Source: Microcoleus sp. CAWBG506 (GTDB lineage: Bacteria > Cyanobacteriota > Cyanobacteriia > Cyanobacteriales > Microcoleaceae). Taken from it: a stretch of 42,340 nucleotides of DNA. Positions 8,343 through 16,949 of this stretch are shown in pieces. The notes under the pieces are model-generated. The model did no database searches and was not told the origin of the DNA. It saw only the letters and a program-made list of their open reading frames with translations. Position numbers and translations under genes: made by a program. The stretch is taken from positions 57,124-99,463 of the forward strand of contig JAHREW010000023.1 of assembly GCA_020883125.1 (NCBI GenBank), read 5' to 3'. Every line of letters starts with the position of its first letter. Position 1 is the first letter of the stretch.

Positions 8343-8839
8343 GTAAAATTTGCAGCACAGTGGTAATAATCGTACTACCTCCGGGAGATCCCACAGGGAG
8401 GCGAAATTTGCCATTTTCTGTCACAATCACCGGCGTCATGCTGGATCAAGGAGTTTTTCGGCTGGCGATCGCATTTGCATCCCCACCCACCAAACCAAAC
8501 AAATTCGGCACTCCCGGTGCCACAGCAAAATCGTCCATCTCATTGTTGAGCAAAATTCCTGTACCCGCAGCCACAGCCCCAGCCCCAAAACCACCATTCA
8601 CCGTAAACATAAAAACTTTGCGGCTCTGTCGCAATCTGGCGTAAAGTCCGCCCCAAATCCCGCTGCACCAACAGCCCCGCATCGCTGCTGGCCAGAAGGT
8701 GAGCGGACACTGCTATGCCTTGTTTGCTATGCTGTTGCTGAAACTTGGGTGGTTGCTGTAGCTGCTGCTGGCAACCACCAACCATAACTGTTAGAAATAA
8801 AGTATAAATTGGTACTTTTTTAGATAAACTTAAAAACAT
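8343..8839 (-). pseudogene. ggt: 5' part of decayed gamma-glutamyltranspeptidase gene (lipoprotein form)
   Basis: From the ATG at 8839 (minus) the frame gives a lipoprotein signal (LFLTVMVGGC), then GIAVSAHLLASSDAG, typical of the ggt N-terminus. At about 8674 it jumps straight to LLVQRDLGRTLRQIATEP, a motif normally some 130-150 residues further on. Near 8608 the frame shifts and sequence resumes at FTVNGGFGAGAVAAGTGILL, then NEMDDFAVAPGVPNLF and GSPGGSTIITTVLQIL, again after a long gap. The nucleophile Thr region of the small subunit is missing. At least two internal deletions, one frameshifting, came on top of the TnpB insertion. A product cannot be functional. Confidence 0.85.
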
Positions 8840-9061
8840 GGTTGACATAAGACTAGACTTGTTTAATTATAAAATTACTGACATCCTCCTTCAGGCATAA
8901 ATCTAATGTTAATTATCAAAAATATCACTGCCCACCACATACCTCATCTCTCAATTGTTCCTCAAGTAGATGATTTAAAATAGCAACAGCTTATCACTCT
9001 AAGCTCTTGCTTATTTCTCAACAAATCTCCATCAGACCTGAGCTACTATAATAGTCAATTT

Positions 9062-10027
9062 ATGAACAGCCAAAAAGTCAGTGTCATCATTCCTGCCTTC
9101 AATGCAGCCGAAACCCTGGTGGCGGCAGTTTCTTCCGCACTCAATGGCAGCCACCAGCATCTAGAAATCTTAATTGTTGATGACTGCTCTACTGATGATA
9201 CTAGGAAAATAGCAGCTAAACTTGCAGAGTCAGATCCGCGAATTCAGTTATTTGTAAATCCCCAAAATTATGGGGTTTCTAAGTCTAGAAATTTAATGAT
9301 TGAGCGCGCTACAGGTGAGTATGTAGCCTTTCTCGACAGCGACGATACTTGGGAGCCAAACAAACTGGAATTTTGTTTGCAAATGCTTGCAAAATATCCA
9401 GAAGTTAAAGCTGTTGCTCATGCTTTGCGGTACTTAGATAAAAGTGGTAACAAGTTGAGTTATATTCCCACCTATCCTACAACTACAGCCGAAATGCAGG
9501 AAATTAAGTTGACAGGGGATAGTCCTTGGGTTTTTCCGTCTTCTGTGGTAATCGAGCGAGAAATTCTCCTCAAAGAAGGTGGCTTCGCTGAAGATTGGCT
9601 GGTAGGGGAAGATACAGAGTTATTTACCAGAATTGCTCAAAAGTACGGCTTGTTGGCGACGAAACAGCCTTTGGGTAATTACCGGATTAGAGGGAATTCT
9701 CTCACAGATAAGCACTGGTTGAAAAAACGCATAGCTTCTGATTGTATCAAGGAAAATCAACGGCGACGCCTGCGGGGAGAGCCGGAGTTATCTTTAAGTC
9801 ATTACGAACAGTTATGTTTTCAGAATTTGCCACTTTGGCAAAAGGTCAACAAATTTAGACAATTTTTGGCACTGCACTACATGAGAAAGCTAGGACAAAG
9901 TTGGTTGAACCGGGAGTTTTTGCAGACTCTTGTTTACGGGATTGTGACTACAGTTCTCAATCCTCAAGCTAGTTGGAATAAGTTGAAATGGATGAAGTAT
10001 CATGAAGAAAGGTTTGACACTCCCTAG
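9062..10027 (+). CDS. Family 2 glycosyltransferase
   Basis: This 321-residue protein opens with KVSVIIPAFNAAETLVAAV, the start of a GT-A fold. It has the nucleotide-binding acids at 40-41 (LIVDDCSTDDT) and a metal-binding DSDD at 92-95 (AFLDSDDTWEPNKLE). GEDTELFTRI near 185 supplies the ED of the catalytic base motif. The last ~90 residues are basic and amphipathic without a clear membrane span, so it is probably peripheral at the membrane, acting on polysaccharide or glycolipid. The sugar is unknown. A DUF1350 gene follows almost without a gap. Confidence 0.88.
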   Translation: MNSQKVSVIIPAFNAAETLVAAVSSALNGSHQHLEILIVDDCSTDDTRKIAAKLAESDPRIQLFVNPQNYGVSKSRNLMIERATGEYVAFLDSDDTWEPNKLEFCLQMLAKYPEVKAVAHALRYLDKSGNKLSYIPTYPTTTAEMQEIKLTGDSPWVFPSSVVIEREILLKEGGFAEDWLVGEDTELFTRIAQKYGLLATKQPLGNYRIRGNSLTDKHWLKKRIASDCIKENQRRRLRGEPELSLSHYEQLCFQNLPLWQKVNKFRQFLALHYMRKLGQSWLNREFLQTLVYGIVTTVLNPQASWNKLKWMKYHEERFDTP

Positions 10028-10039
10028 TTGATTGAATTT

Positions 10040-10810
10040 ATGGACTGGCAGGAAATTTCTGGGAACTGGGTATTGATTCCTTCAACTAGACCGATCGCGA
10101 TCGTACATTTTCTCGGTGGTGCCTTTGTGGCGACAGCACCACACTTGACCTATCGCTGGCTATTGGAGGCCTTGGGAAATCAAGGATATGTTGTAGTAGC
10201 GACACCTTTTGTCAATACTTTGGATCATATTGCGATCGCCCGTGATGTCCTCAATAAATTTGAAAATGCTCTGGGACGATTGCAGGCCATGAAGTTGCTG
10301 CGATCGCGATATCTCCCCATCTACGGGATGGGACACAGCATGGGGTGCAAACTCCATCTGCTGATTGGTGCTGTCTTTGACGTAGAAAGAGCCGGCAATA
10401 TTCTGATCTCTTTCAACAATTATGCAGCTTCTGAAGCAATCCCGATCGTTGAGCAAATTTCCCCTGTCTTTAAGGTCGAATTTACTCCTTCTCCCCAGGA
10501 TACCAATCGCTTGGTGAAAGATAGCTATCAAATTCGGCGCAATCTGTTAATTAAATTTAAGGATGACAACATCGACCAAACTTTGCTGTTAACAGACTTG
10601 CTAAAAGCGAGATTTTCCGACATGATTACCGTTCAGATGCTGGCCGGCAACCATCAAACACCCTTGGGTCAAGATGTTAGCTGGCCGATGGGTCAAATTT
10701 TTACACCCTTTGATGCGATCGGACAGTGGGTGAAACAAGAAGTGTATCGGGAATTAAATCAATTAAAAAAGACAGTTTTGCTGTGGCTCAATCCTGTTTC
10801 AAAAATTTAA
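10040..10810 (+). CDS. DUF1350 family protein (alpha/beta-hydrolase-like)
   Basis: This protein has 256 residues from the ATG at 10040 (MDWQEISGNWVLIP, the usual start of the family). A TTG at 10028, directly after the preceding stop, is the alternative. DUF1350 proteins occur in cyanobacteria and plastids. They carry an alpha/beta hydrolase elbow, here YGMGHSMGCK with S100. HFLGGAFVATAPHLTYRWLLE is the typical oxyanion-loop region. H222 in LAGNHQTPLGQD would be the catalytic histidine. The substrate is unknown. It is probably cotranscribed with the glycosyltransferase, 12 bases upstream. Confidence 0.85.
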   Translation: MDWQEISGNWVLIPSTRPIAIVHFLGGAFVATAPHLTYRWLLEALGNQGYVVVATPFVNTLDHIAIARDVLNKFENALGRLQAMKLLRSRYLPIYGMGHSMGCKLHLLIGAVFDVERAGNILISFNNYAASEAIPIVEQISPVFKVEFTPSPQDTNRLVKDSYQIRRNLLIKFKDDNIDQTLLLTDLLKARFSDMITVQMLAGNHQTPLGQDVSWPMGQIFTPFDAIGQWVKQEVYRELNQLKKTVLLWLNPVSKI

Positions 10811-10865
10811 ACTTTCCATCCAGATATGTCACATGATCGGAATTTTTACGTGTTTTTTTGTACAC

Positions 10866-10894
10866 CCGCTATACCTGGTACTCCAGGTTAGCGG
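10866..10894. terminator. Hairpin between convergent genes
   Basis: The sequence ccgcta-t-acctgg, loop tact, ccaggttagcgg forms a 12-bp stem with one bulged base. It lies between the convergent DUF1350 and pentapeptide genes, as a shared terminator would. There is no clean T-run on either side, so intrinsic termination is only suggested. Confidence 0.4.
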
Positions 10895-10914
10895 TGATAT
10901 TTTCTACGGTTGCA

Positions 10915-10972
10915 TCGGAATGATTTAACCGCAGAGAGCGCAGAGGGCACAGAGGAGAAGAAGAGAGATGAA
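10915..10972. repeat. Dispersed 'cgcagagggcacagagg' repeat, copy 1
   Basis: The segment beginning ggaatgatttaaccgcagag and continuing with gcgcagagggcacagagg is matched in reverse orientation at 21466-21512 with few changes. Both copies lie next to gene ends. There is no coding capacity. Confidence 0.75.
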
Positions 10973-11006
10973 TACAGGACGCTGCTACCGGATTTGACAG
11001 GAGCAG

Positions 11007-12299
11007 TCAACGCCCTAGTTTATTAGGAATACCTTCGCAGCCACCGGGAATAGTCTCTCTCGATTTTGAGCCACACCAAGCGCAGCAGTATTGACGTTGT
11101 TCCTCTGACATTCGCTTGACACCAGTGAAATCAGCACGTTCCACCACAGCCCCGGTATATTCCCCCGTGGTGTAGTTAGCAAATTCCGTCCGACTGCGAG
11201 GGGAAGCGCTTTGGGCCGCACCATAAAATAATGTGGTACCCCTGATATCAGCGCGGGCGAGATTGGCGTCATACAACACAGCGCGGGAGAGGTTGGCTTT
11301 CACTAAATCGCACTTGCTGAGATTGGCCCGGACGAGATTAGCTTCACTCAAATCTGTCCACCGCAAGTCAGTGTTCGCCAGGTCGGCCCCTGCTAACATC
11401 ACATTGAGATCGATGACGCGGATACCGTGGTCTCTATCTTCGGCGTAGCCACCATCGCCGTCGAGAATGGGGCGGCCTAAGAGTCGATCGCGCTTCAGAG
11501 GAGTAACCAACCTCGACTGGGATAAAAACCTGAGAATTTTAGCTTTACCTTCCGCATCCACACTGCTCATAATCGCAGCAGTGCGACCTTCGGCGATCGC
11601 CCTTTCCTGCGGCCAATCTTCCAAAAATCCTTGTTCATCCAGGGCCAAATCTGAAACCCCTTGAAAATAAGCATCGATCGTTTGCTGCTGAGTAATTCTA
11701 TTTTGCTGAATAGTCAAATCTTTTGAAATCACGTACTGTCGCCAAGCCACGTAAACACCCAAAATGGCGATCAAAATTTGACCCAAAGCACCAATTAACT
11801 CACCCAGAGCTCCGACAGCATCCCAGTTAATTTGAATATTGCGAGTTCCCGGTTCAGTGTTAGAGCCGCTTAGCATCAGCAAGCCAGCGATTCCCGCCAA
11901 AAGTCCAAAGCTAGCCACGATCAGGGTGCGCCAAGTGGGGGGGATGACTTGCATCCAGATTTTGCCCCAATTGGGCCACATCAGTCGCAGGGCAATCCCG
12001 ATCGCTCCGATCGCACCCAACAATCCAATCCACACATTATCGATCGCCAGTCCGATAATCATCCCCGCGATCGACCCCAAAATCAGCACCGAACCCGACA
12101 TTTCCCCAGTCGTTTGTTTGGGATACTCTGGCAATATAATTTTACGGGTTGGAGGTGGCGGTAACGGTTTTTCCGGTTCAGCATTAGGGACGATATTGGT
12201 TTCCCCAGCAGGTACTGACGGGGTAGCACCATTAAGATTTTCTAAAGTCGCGATCGACTCAGAGGAATTGGATGGAGAAGGATTGGGTTCTGGTGTCAT
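11007..12299 (-). CDS. Membrane-anchored pentapeptide-repeat protein
   Basis: This 430-residue protein starts with a Pro/Ser/Asn-rich cytoplasmic-type stretch (1-60; PEKPLPPPP). Hydrophobic segments follow near 70-88, 90-106 and 126-144, with a further one near 165-188 (ELIGALGQILIAILGVYVAW). Residues 195-290 are a soluble helical region. Residues 295-352 are pentapeptide repeats (ADLANTDLRWTDLSEANL and on). The tail has four cysteines (CCAWC...C) after MSEEQRQY. The layout of membrane helices, then helices, then pentapeptides is recurrent in cyanobacterial membrane pentapeptide proteins, recalled from memory. The molecular role is unknown. The downstream hairpin at 10866 is a candidate terminator. 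Confidence 0.85.
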   Translation of the reverse strand: MTPEPNPSPSNSSESIATLENLNGATPSVPAGETNIVPNAEPEKPLPPPPTRKIILPEYPKQTTGEMSGSVLILGSIAGMIIGLAIDNVWIGLLGAIGAIGIALRLMWPNWGKIWMQVIPPTWRTLIVASFGLLAGIAGLLMLSGSNTEPGTRNIQINWDAVGALGELIGALGQILIAILGVYVAWRQYVISKDLTIQQNRITQQQTIDAYFQGVSDLALDEQGFLEDWPQERAIAEGRTAAIMSSVDAEGKAKILRFLSQSRLVTPLKRDRLLGRPILDGDGGYAEDRDHGIRVIDLNVMLAGADLANTDLRWTDLSEANLVRANLSKCDLVKANLSRAVLYDANLARADIRGTTLFYGAAQSASPRSRTEFANYTTGEYTGAVVERADFTGVKRMSEEQRQYCCAWCGSKSRETIPGGCEGIPNKLGR

Positions 12300-12445
12300 G
12301 CGTTGAGATAACTTCTAACTGTGGCTGCTCACTCAACTTGATTTTACCTAACCCAGACAATTCTAGATAGTATATCGATTTTAATTTTGAGATTTAGCAA
12401 AGTGAACCATTGACAAATCCGGTCTGAGGATATTTAATAAACATC

Positions 12446-12481
12446 TCCCATCATCATCATCATTATTATTATTATTATTGT
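12446..12481. repeat. Trinucleotide microsatellite
   Basis: A run of cat units passes into tat/att units (catcatcatcattattatt...). It is non-coding, in the gap upstream of the pentapeptide gene. Its length may vary among strains. Confidence 0.8.
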
Positions 12482-12570
12482 GAGACAGGCATCCTAGCTG
12501 TTATTAACAGACTTTTTGGAAAATATCTCACTGCTGGATTATCAAAAAAAAATATTTATTTCCCACCGAT

Positions 12571-13083
12571 CTAACGAGCCAAATAAGCCTTTAGGAAATA
12601 TACGCCAACCGTCCCAAATATCAAAACCATCATCCCCAACACTAACTCCATACTAAACCTTTGAACACTACCTAAAGCCACAATAATTTGCTGTCGCACT
12701 ATAAACGCGAATAACCAGCAAACCTCGGCTTTGAGCCAAACCAAAAGCGATCGCGCCAGCAGATATTGGCGGCGCGCGTTCTCTTGAGTAATCCGTACAG
12801 GATAATTAAAAGTATGGGGATAGGGAGACACCGCAGCCAAAATCACAAACATCATCGCAGCAACAGCCGGTAGTAACCAAATCATCACCTTGTCGCCCCA
12901 AGCATCAGCCTGGCCAGAAAAACCGAAATGAATCGGAATGCGCGAGGGCAGAACAGCCCAAAACTGTAGAATTATCAAAATAGCCAGTAAAATCGCGATC
13001 GCTGCTGCGAACTCTCCGGCTATCAACAGTGGCGATCGCCCCAGAGAAATCACAGGTCGTAGGTTTGGCTTGTTTCCACTCAT
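12571..13083 (-). CDS. DUF1648 domain membrane protein
   Basis: This 170-residue protein has hydrophobic segments near 20-45, 68-88, 115-130 and 145-165. Between the first two lies LPSRIPIHFGFSGQADAWGD, the DUF1648 signature (LPxxIPxHFxxxGxxDxWG). This family includes SdpI-like immunity and membrane proteins, but the single DUF1648 unit with this length is typical of uncharacterised small membrane proteins. The gene is divergent from def, with a 76-base shared upstream region. Confidence 0.85.
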   Translation of the reverse strand: MSGNKPNLRPVISLGRSPLLIAGEFAAAIAILLAILIILQFWAVLPSRIPIHFGFSGQADAWGDKVMIWLLPAVAAMMFVILAAVSPYPHTFNYPVRITQENARRQYLLARSLLVWLKAEVCWLFAFIVRQQIIVALGSVQRFSMELVLGMMVLIFGTVGVYFLKAYLAR

Positions 13084-13159
13084 AGGTACGTTAATTTAGA
13101 TTAAGATTAAATATCATCGTATTGGTTCCAATTTAGCCCAGATATTAAGTAAGAATGCC

Positions 13160-13720
13160 ATGACAACTCAGGTTTTGGTTGAAAAGAAAAAGTTAGAAAA
13201 ACCGCCCCTAACCATACACACATTGGGCGATCGCGTGCTGCGCCAGCCAGCCAAGCGAGTCAACAGCGTTGACGCAGAAATTCGGCAGCTAGTCCGAGAA
13301 ATGCTGCAAACGATGTACAGTGCTGAGGGCATCGGTTTAGCAGCCCCTCAAGTCGGAGTCAACAAACAAGTCATCGTGCTCGACTGCGAACCGGATAACC
13401 CCGCCAAACCGCCACTGGTTTTGATCAACCCCACCATCAAAAATACCGGTGGCGAAGTCTCCCCCTTCCAAGAAGGCTGTTTAAGCATTCCGGGAGTTTA
13501 TTTAGAAGTCAAGCGCCCAGAAATGATTGAAGTCTCCTATCGCGATGAATACGGCCGCCCGCAAACCCTGAAAGCGACAGAGTTGCTATCCAGGGCTATT
13601 CAGCACGAAATGGATCACCTAAACGGAGTGCTATTTGTAGACAGAGTAGAAAACAAACTCGCACTAAATGAAGAATTGGTTAAGCATAAATTTTCACCAA
13701 AGGCGGTAAAATCGTTATGA
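13160..13720 (+). CDS. def: Peptide deformylase
   Basis: This enzyme removes the formyl group from the N-terminal methionine of new proteins, using a bound metal. All three motifs are present: GIGLAAPQVG (57-66), EGCLSIPG (105-112, metal ligand C107) and QHEMDHLNG (148-156, ligands H149 and H153, catalytic E150). At 186 residues it is the normal length for a type 1 bacterial enzyme, with a ~17-residue polar N-terminal extension. Its stop overlaps the following small gene by four bases (ATGA). Confidence 0.97.
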   Translation: MTTQVLVEKKKLEKPPLTIHTLGDRVLRQPAKRVNSVDAEIRQLVREMLQTMYSAEGIGLAAPQVGVNKQVIVLDCEPDNPAKPPLVLINPTIKNTGGEVSPFQEGCLSIPGVYLEVKRPEMIEVSYRDEYGRPQTLKATELLSRAIQHEMDHLNGVLFVDRVENKLALNEELVKHKFSPKAVKSL

Positions 13721-13920
13721 TGGCAGGAACTCCTAAAAGTAGTTTATTTTTGGCTCTTTCGTGCATTGCCGCGATCGCCGCCGTCGGGTCAGTCTTTGAG
13801 CTATCTTCGGGAGAAGCTCAACTAGGCACTTTAGTCACAGGAATCATTCTGGCTCTGAGCATACCCCTCACCGGGCTATTTTTTTATGCAGCAGTTCGGG
13901 ATGCTAGGGCAAATCTATAA
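13717..13920 (+). CDS. Small two-helix membrane protein coupled to def
   Basis: This 67-residue protein has two hydrophobic helices, about 10-28 and 38-60, joined by a short acidic turn (FELSSGEAQLG). It ends in a charged tail (RDARANL). It begins inside the def stop codon (ATGA overlap), which implies translation coupled to deformylase. I do not recognise a family. The coupling and uniform codon use suggest a real gene, not chance. Confidence 0.7.
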   Translation: MMAGTPKSSLFLALSCIAAIAAVGSVFELSSGEAQLGTLVTGIILALSIPLTGLFFYAAVRDARANL

Positions 13921-14177
13921 TTAGTTATTTGTTATTGGTTGTGAGTTATTTGTTATTAGTTATTGGTTATTTGCGGTGCCGCTCAGCGTAGCGTCGGAGG
14001 GTCGAAGGGTTATTAGCTATTTGGTTAGTGGTTGTTGGTGGGTGCTTATTGGTGGTTATTATCACCAACCACCAATAACAAGTAACAAATAACAAATAAC
14101 CAATAACAAGTAATAAATAACGAATAACCAATAACCAACAACAAATAACCAATAACCAATAACCAACAACAAATAAG
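13921..14177. repeat. Low-complexity inverted repeat of ttattggt/accaataa units
   Basis: The left part (13925-14060) is made of ttatttgtta/ttattggtt words, and the right part (14060-14175) of accaataa/aacaaataac words, so the two halves are roughly complementary and can pair around 14060. A short GC segment (gccgctcagcgtagcgtc, 13978-13995) lies inside. Such junk repeats recur in the window at 19110-19265 and 33279-33314. No gene is visible. Confidence 0.75.
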
Positions 14178-15503
14178 ATGGGATTTCTGCGACAAGTGCC
14201 AGCTCAAGGTGCTGTGGCTGCGACAGCATCCAAGTACCAACTTTCTGAAATTATGGAAGTGGCGATCGGACGCGATCGCAGTTGTCAAATAGCCTTGGAA
14301 TCGATGGCCTACGGCATGGTTTCCCGTCGCCACGCCACAGTCCGCCCCCTCACTAAAGGCAATATTCTGACCTGGGAAATTTGCGACCTCAACAGCGCCA
14401 ACGGTACTTATGTCAATGGTCAAAGGCTACAAACCAGCCAAACTTTAGAAACAGGCGATCGCATCAGTCTCGGTATTGACGGCCCTCAATTTATATTTGA
14501 AACTACCCTACAAAACACCCAAAATTCGCCACGATTCGCGGCAGTAAATCCCACCTTGTCTAACGCTGGCGAAAAGGAAACTCTCACTTTTACTCAATTA
14601 TTTCCCATCGCCTCCACCGGAAAACAACTCAGTCAAAAAGCTTATTTATATCCCGGCATTGCTACAGTTTTTTTTGTAGTTTCGATGTTTGTAGCAGTGG
14701 GAAATTCCGCAGCTTTCAATTTTCTGCTGGCTGCTTATCTTTCCGGTGCAGCTTACTATTTTATATATCAACTGTGTGGCAAACACAAGCCTTGGTGGAT
14801 ATTATTTTGTTCTGCCCTAGGTACTATCTTAATTTTACTCAGCCCTTTATTGATTGGATTTATAGTAGTATTTCGAGAAATTTTGCCCGGAAGACTGCCA
14901 ACCGAAGGCGAACAAATCAGTTTTTTTCCTTTCTTAATCCGAATGTTTTTCGGTGCAGGTTTGATGGAAGAATTGCTGAAAGCTTTACCAGTTTTAGCAG
15001 CGATGCTGCTGGGAAAATTGTTGCAAAATCCCTGGCGGGAGCGCATCGGTGTTTGGGAACCTTTAGATGGAATTCTGTTAGGAAGTGCTTCCGCAGTCGG
15101 ATTTACACTATTAGAAACTCTAGGACAATACGTTCCGAATATTATTCACAATGTCACTCTACAAGCAGGGACAGATGCCGGAGAATTAGTAGGATTGCAG
15201 TTGCTAATTCCCCGAATTTTGGGTTCCGTCGCCGGACACATGGCTTACAGTGGCTATTTGGGATATTTTATCGGTTTGAGTGCCCTTAAACCTAAAAAGC
15301 GCTGGCAAATTTTGGGCGTAGGCTATCTCAGCGCTGCCGCACTTCACGCTTTGTGGAATGCGTCGGGAAGCGCCAGCGTACTGTTGCTGGCGGTGGTGGG
15401 AGTTTTGTCCTATGCGTTTTTGGTGGCGGCGATTTTGAAGGCTAGGGTTTTGTCTCCGAATCGATCGCAAAATTTTGCTACTCGCATATTTTCTCAAAAA
15501 TGA
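14178..15503 (+). CDS. FHA domain fused to a PrsW-type intramembrane protease
   Basis: In this 441-residue protein, residues 25-110 form a forkhead-associated domain (AIGRDRSCQIAL, SRRHATV, LNSANGTYVNG) that should bind phosphothreonine. From 155 on there are about eight membrane helices with PrsW/CAAX-like motifs: E264 and E265 in FGAGLMEELLKALP, E313 in TLLETLGQY, H354 in AGHMAYSGY and H390 in ALHALWNASG. These would form the metalloprotease site in the membrane. The combination suggests intramembrane cleavage gated by Ser/Thr phosphorylation; this is inference. PrsW itself acts on anti-sigma factors in Bacillus, but no sigma or anti-sigma gene is nearby. Confidence 0.88.
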   Translation: MGFLRQVPAQGAVAATASKYQLSEIMEVAIGRDRSCQIALESMAYGMVSRRHATVRPLTKGNILTWEICDLNSANGTYVNGQRLQTSQTLETGDRISLGIDGPQFIFETTLQNTQNSPRFAAVNPTLSNAGEKETLTFTQLFPIASTGKQLSQKAYLYPGIATVFFVVSMFVAVGNSAAFNFLLAAYLSGAAYYFIYQLCGKHKPWWILFCSALGTILILLSPLLIGFIVVFREILPGRLPTEGEQISFFPFLIRMFFGAGLMEELLKALPVLAAMLLGKLLQNPWRERIGVWEPLDGILLGSASAVGFTLLETLGQYVPNIIHNVTLQAGTDAGELVGLQLLIPRILGSVAGHMAYSGYLGYFIGLSALKPKKRWQILGVGYLSAAALHALWNASGSASVLLLAVVGVLSYAFLVAAILKARVLSPNRSQNFATRIFSQK

Positions 15504-15515
15504 AGAGACAGGCCA

Positions 15516-15555
15516 CGTAGCCCAAGGACGGTTCCTCCCCTTGGGTATGGCTACG
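15516..15555 (+). terminator. Stem-loop after the FHA-PrsW gene
   Basis: The arms cgtagcc.caagg and ccttg...ggctacg pair with a five-base bulge. The element starts 13 bases after the preceding stop. It could be a terminator or a mobile palindrome; no T-run follows. Confidence 0.4.
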
Positions 15556-15721
15556 CCGATCGACGCAATTGTTGAGTCTTCTTCCCTTTTGCTTCTTGCT
15601 TCTCTTAGAATTTCTTCACAAATAGATCTGCTATGGTACTATCTGGATGGCTGTGAGTAACTGAGGGAAGCCAAAAGGCTTGATTCCTGTGGTGGAGGAG
15701 AATCCAGGAGTGCTAGATAGG

Positions 15722-16774
15722 ATGTCATTAGGATACGCAAACGTTTTCGGGCACCGAGGTCAACCTGAACCCCTTCGCATTGGGGTGATTGGGGTTGGCA
15801 ATATGGGCCAACATCACACGCGAGTCTTGAGCTTGCTCAAAGATATCGAGCTCGTGGGTATTGCAGATATAAATGTAGAGCGGGGAATTGATGTAGCCAG
15901 TAAATACCGGGTTCGCTTCTTTGAAGACTACCGAGATTTACTCGCCCACGTAGATGCAGTTTGCGTCGCCGTTCCAACTCGCCTGCACCACCCAGTGGGG
16001 ATGTCTTGTCTCCAAGCGGGTGTTCACGTTTTAATTGAAAAGCCGATCGCAGCTAGTATTGCTGAAGCCGAATCTTTGGTCAACGCGGCTGCTGAATCCC
16101 ACCGGATTTTACAAGTGGGTCACATCGAGCGGTTCAATCCAGCCTTTCAGGAACTCGGCAAAGTGCTGAAAACCGAAGAGTTACTGGCATTGGAAGCTCA
16201 CCGGATGAGTCCCTATTCCGATCGGGCTAATGATGTATCGGTAGTTTTGGATTTGATGATCCACGACATCGATTTGCTGCTGGAATTGGCATCTTCCCAT
16301 GTGGTGAAGTTGACCGCTAGCGGCAGCAGGGCATCGAATTCGGGTTATTTAGACTATGTAACAGCTACTTTAAACTTTGCTAACGGCATTGTGGCGACCC
16401 TGACTGCTAGTAAGGTGACGCACCGCAAACTCCGTTCCATAGTGGCTCATTGTAAGAATTCTCTGACAGAGGCCGATTTTCTCAACAATGAAATCTTGAT
16501 TCACCGACAAACAACCGCCAATTACGTGACAGATTACGGTCAGGTGCTTTACCGTCAAGATGGGTTGATTGAGAAAGTTTACACTAGCAATATTGAACCG
16601 CTCCATGCAGAATTGGAGCATTTTATTAATTGCGTGCGGGGTGGAAATCAGCCTTCCGTCGGGGGAGAACAAGCTCTGAAAGCTCTGCGCCTAGCAAGTT
16701 CGATCGAGCAAATGGCTCTCGATGGTCAAGCTTGGTATCCCAAAGAGCTAGAGTCTACTTTACAAGTAAGTTAG
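15722..16774 (+). CDS. Gfo/Idh/MocA family NAD(P)-dependent oxidoreductase
   Basis: This protein has 350 residues from the ATG at 15722; an in-frame TTG at 15680 would add 14. The Rossmann motif is RIGVIGVGNMGQHH (about 20-33). The family's EKP is at 106-108 (HVLIEKPIA), with the lysine expected to be catalytic. H166-region residues of the second domain follow (VGHIERFNPAF, then LDLMIHDIDLLLEL), which match sugar or inositol dehydrogenase relatives. It is likely to oxidise or reduce a sugar nucleotide or cyclic polyol, with the substrate unknown. The gene stands alone, with a hairpin upstream and 175 bases of plain sequence downstream. Confidence 0.9.
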   Translation: MSLGYANVFGHRGQPEPLRIGVIGVGNMGQHHTRVLSLLKDIELVGIADINVERGIDVASKYRVRFFEDYRDLLAHVDAVCVAVPTRLHHPVGMSCLQAGVHVLIEKPIAASIAEAESLVNAAAESHRILQVGHIERFNPAFQELGKVLKTEELLALEAHRMSPYSDRANDVSVVLDLMIHDIDLLLELASSHVVKLTASGSRASNSGYLDYVTATLNFANGIVATLTASKVTHRKLRSIVAHCKNSLTEADFLNNEILIHRQTTANYVTDYGQVLYRQDGLIEKVYTSNIEPLHAELEHFINCVRGGNQPSVGGEQALKALRLASSIEQMALDGQAWYPKELESTLQVS

Positions 16775-16949
16775 ATTCAAACAGATCGTGTCGTTTCCGG
16801 GTGCTTCTACAGTTTAGGTTTGTTGTGTGTTAATGGGGTTTTTAACTGTATTTCGGCAACCGGATTCGATGTCTGTAGATTTTAGTTTTGAACTCTTAAA
16901 TTTGAGATTTACTCCACAGATGAATCTAAAGCTAGTATTCCAAATTAGC

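Noticed and set aside
8877..8893. Second IS605-like end (gacatcctcc) upstream of ggt
   Set aside because: Only ten bases match the right end at 7009-7022 and no hairpin accompanies them; too short to claim.
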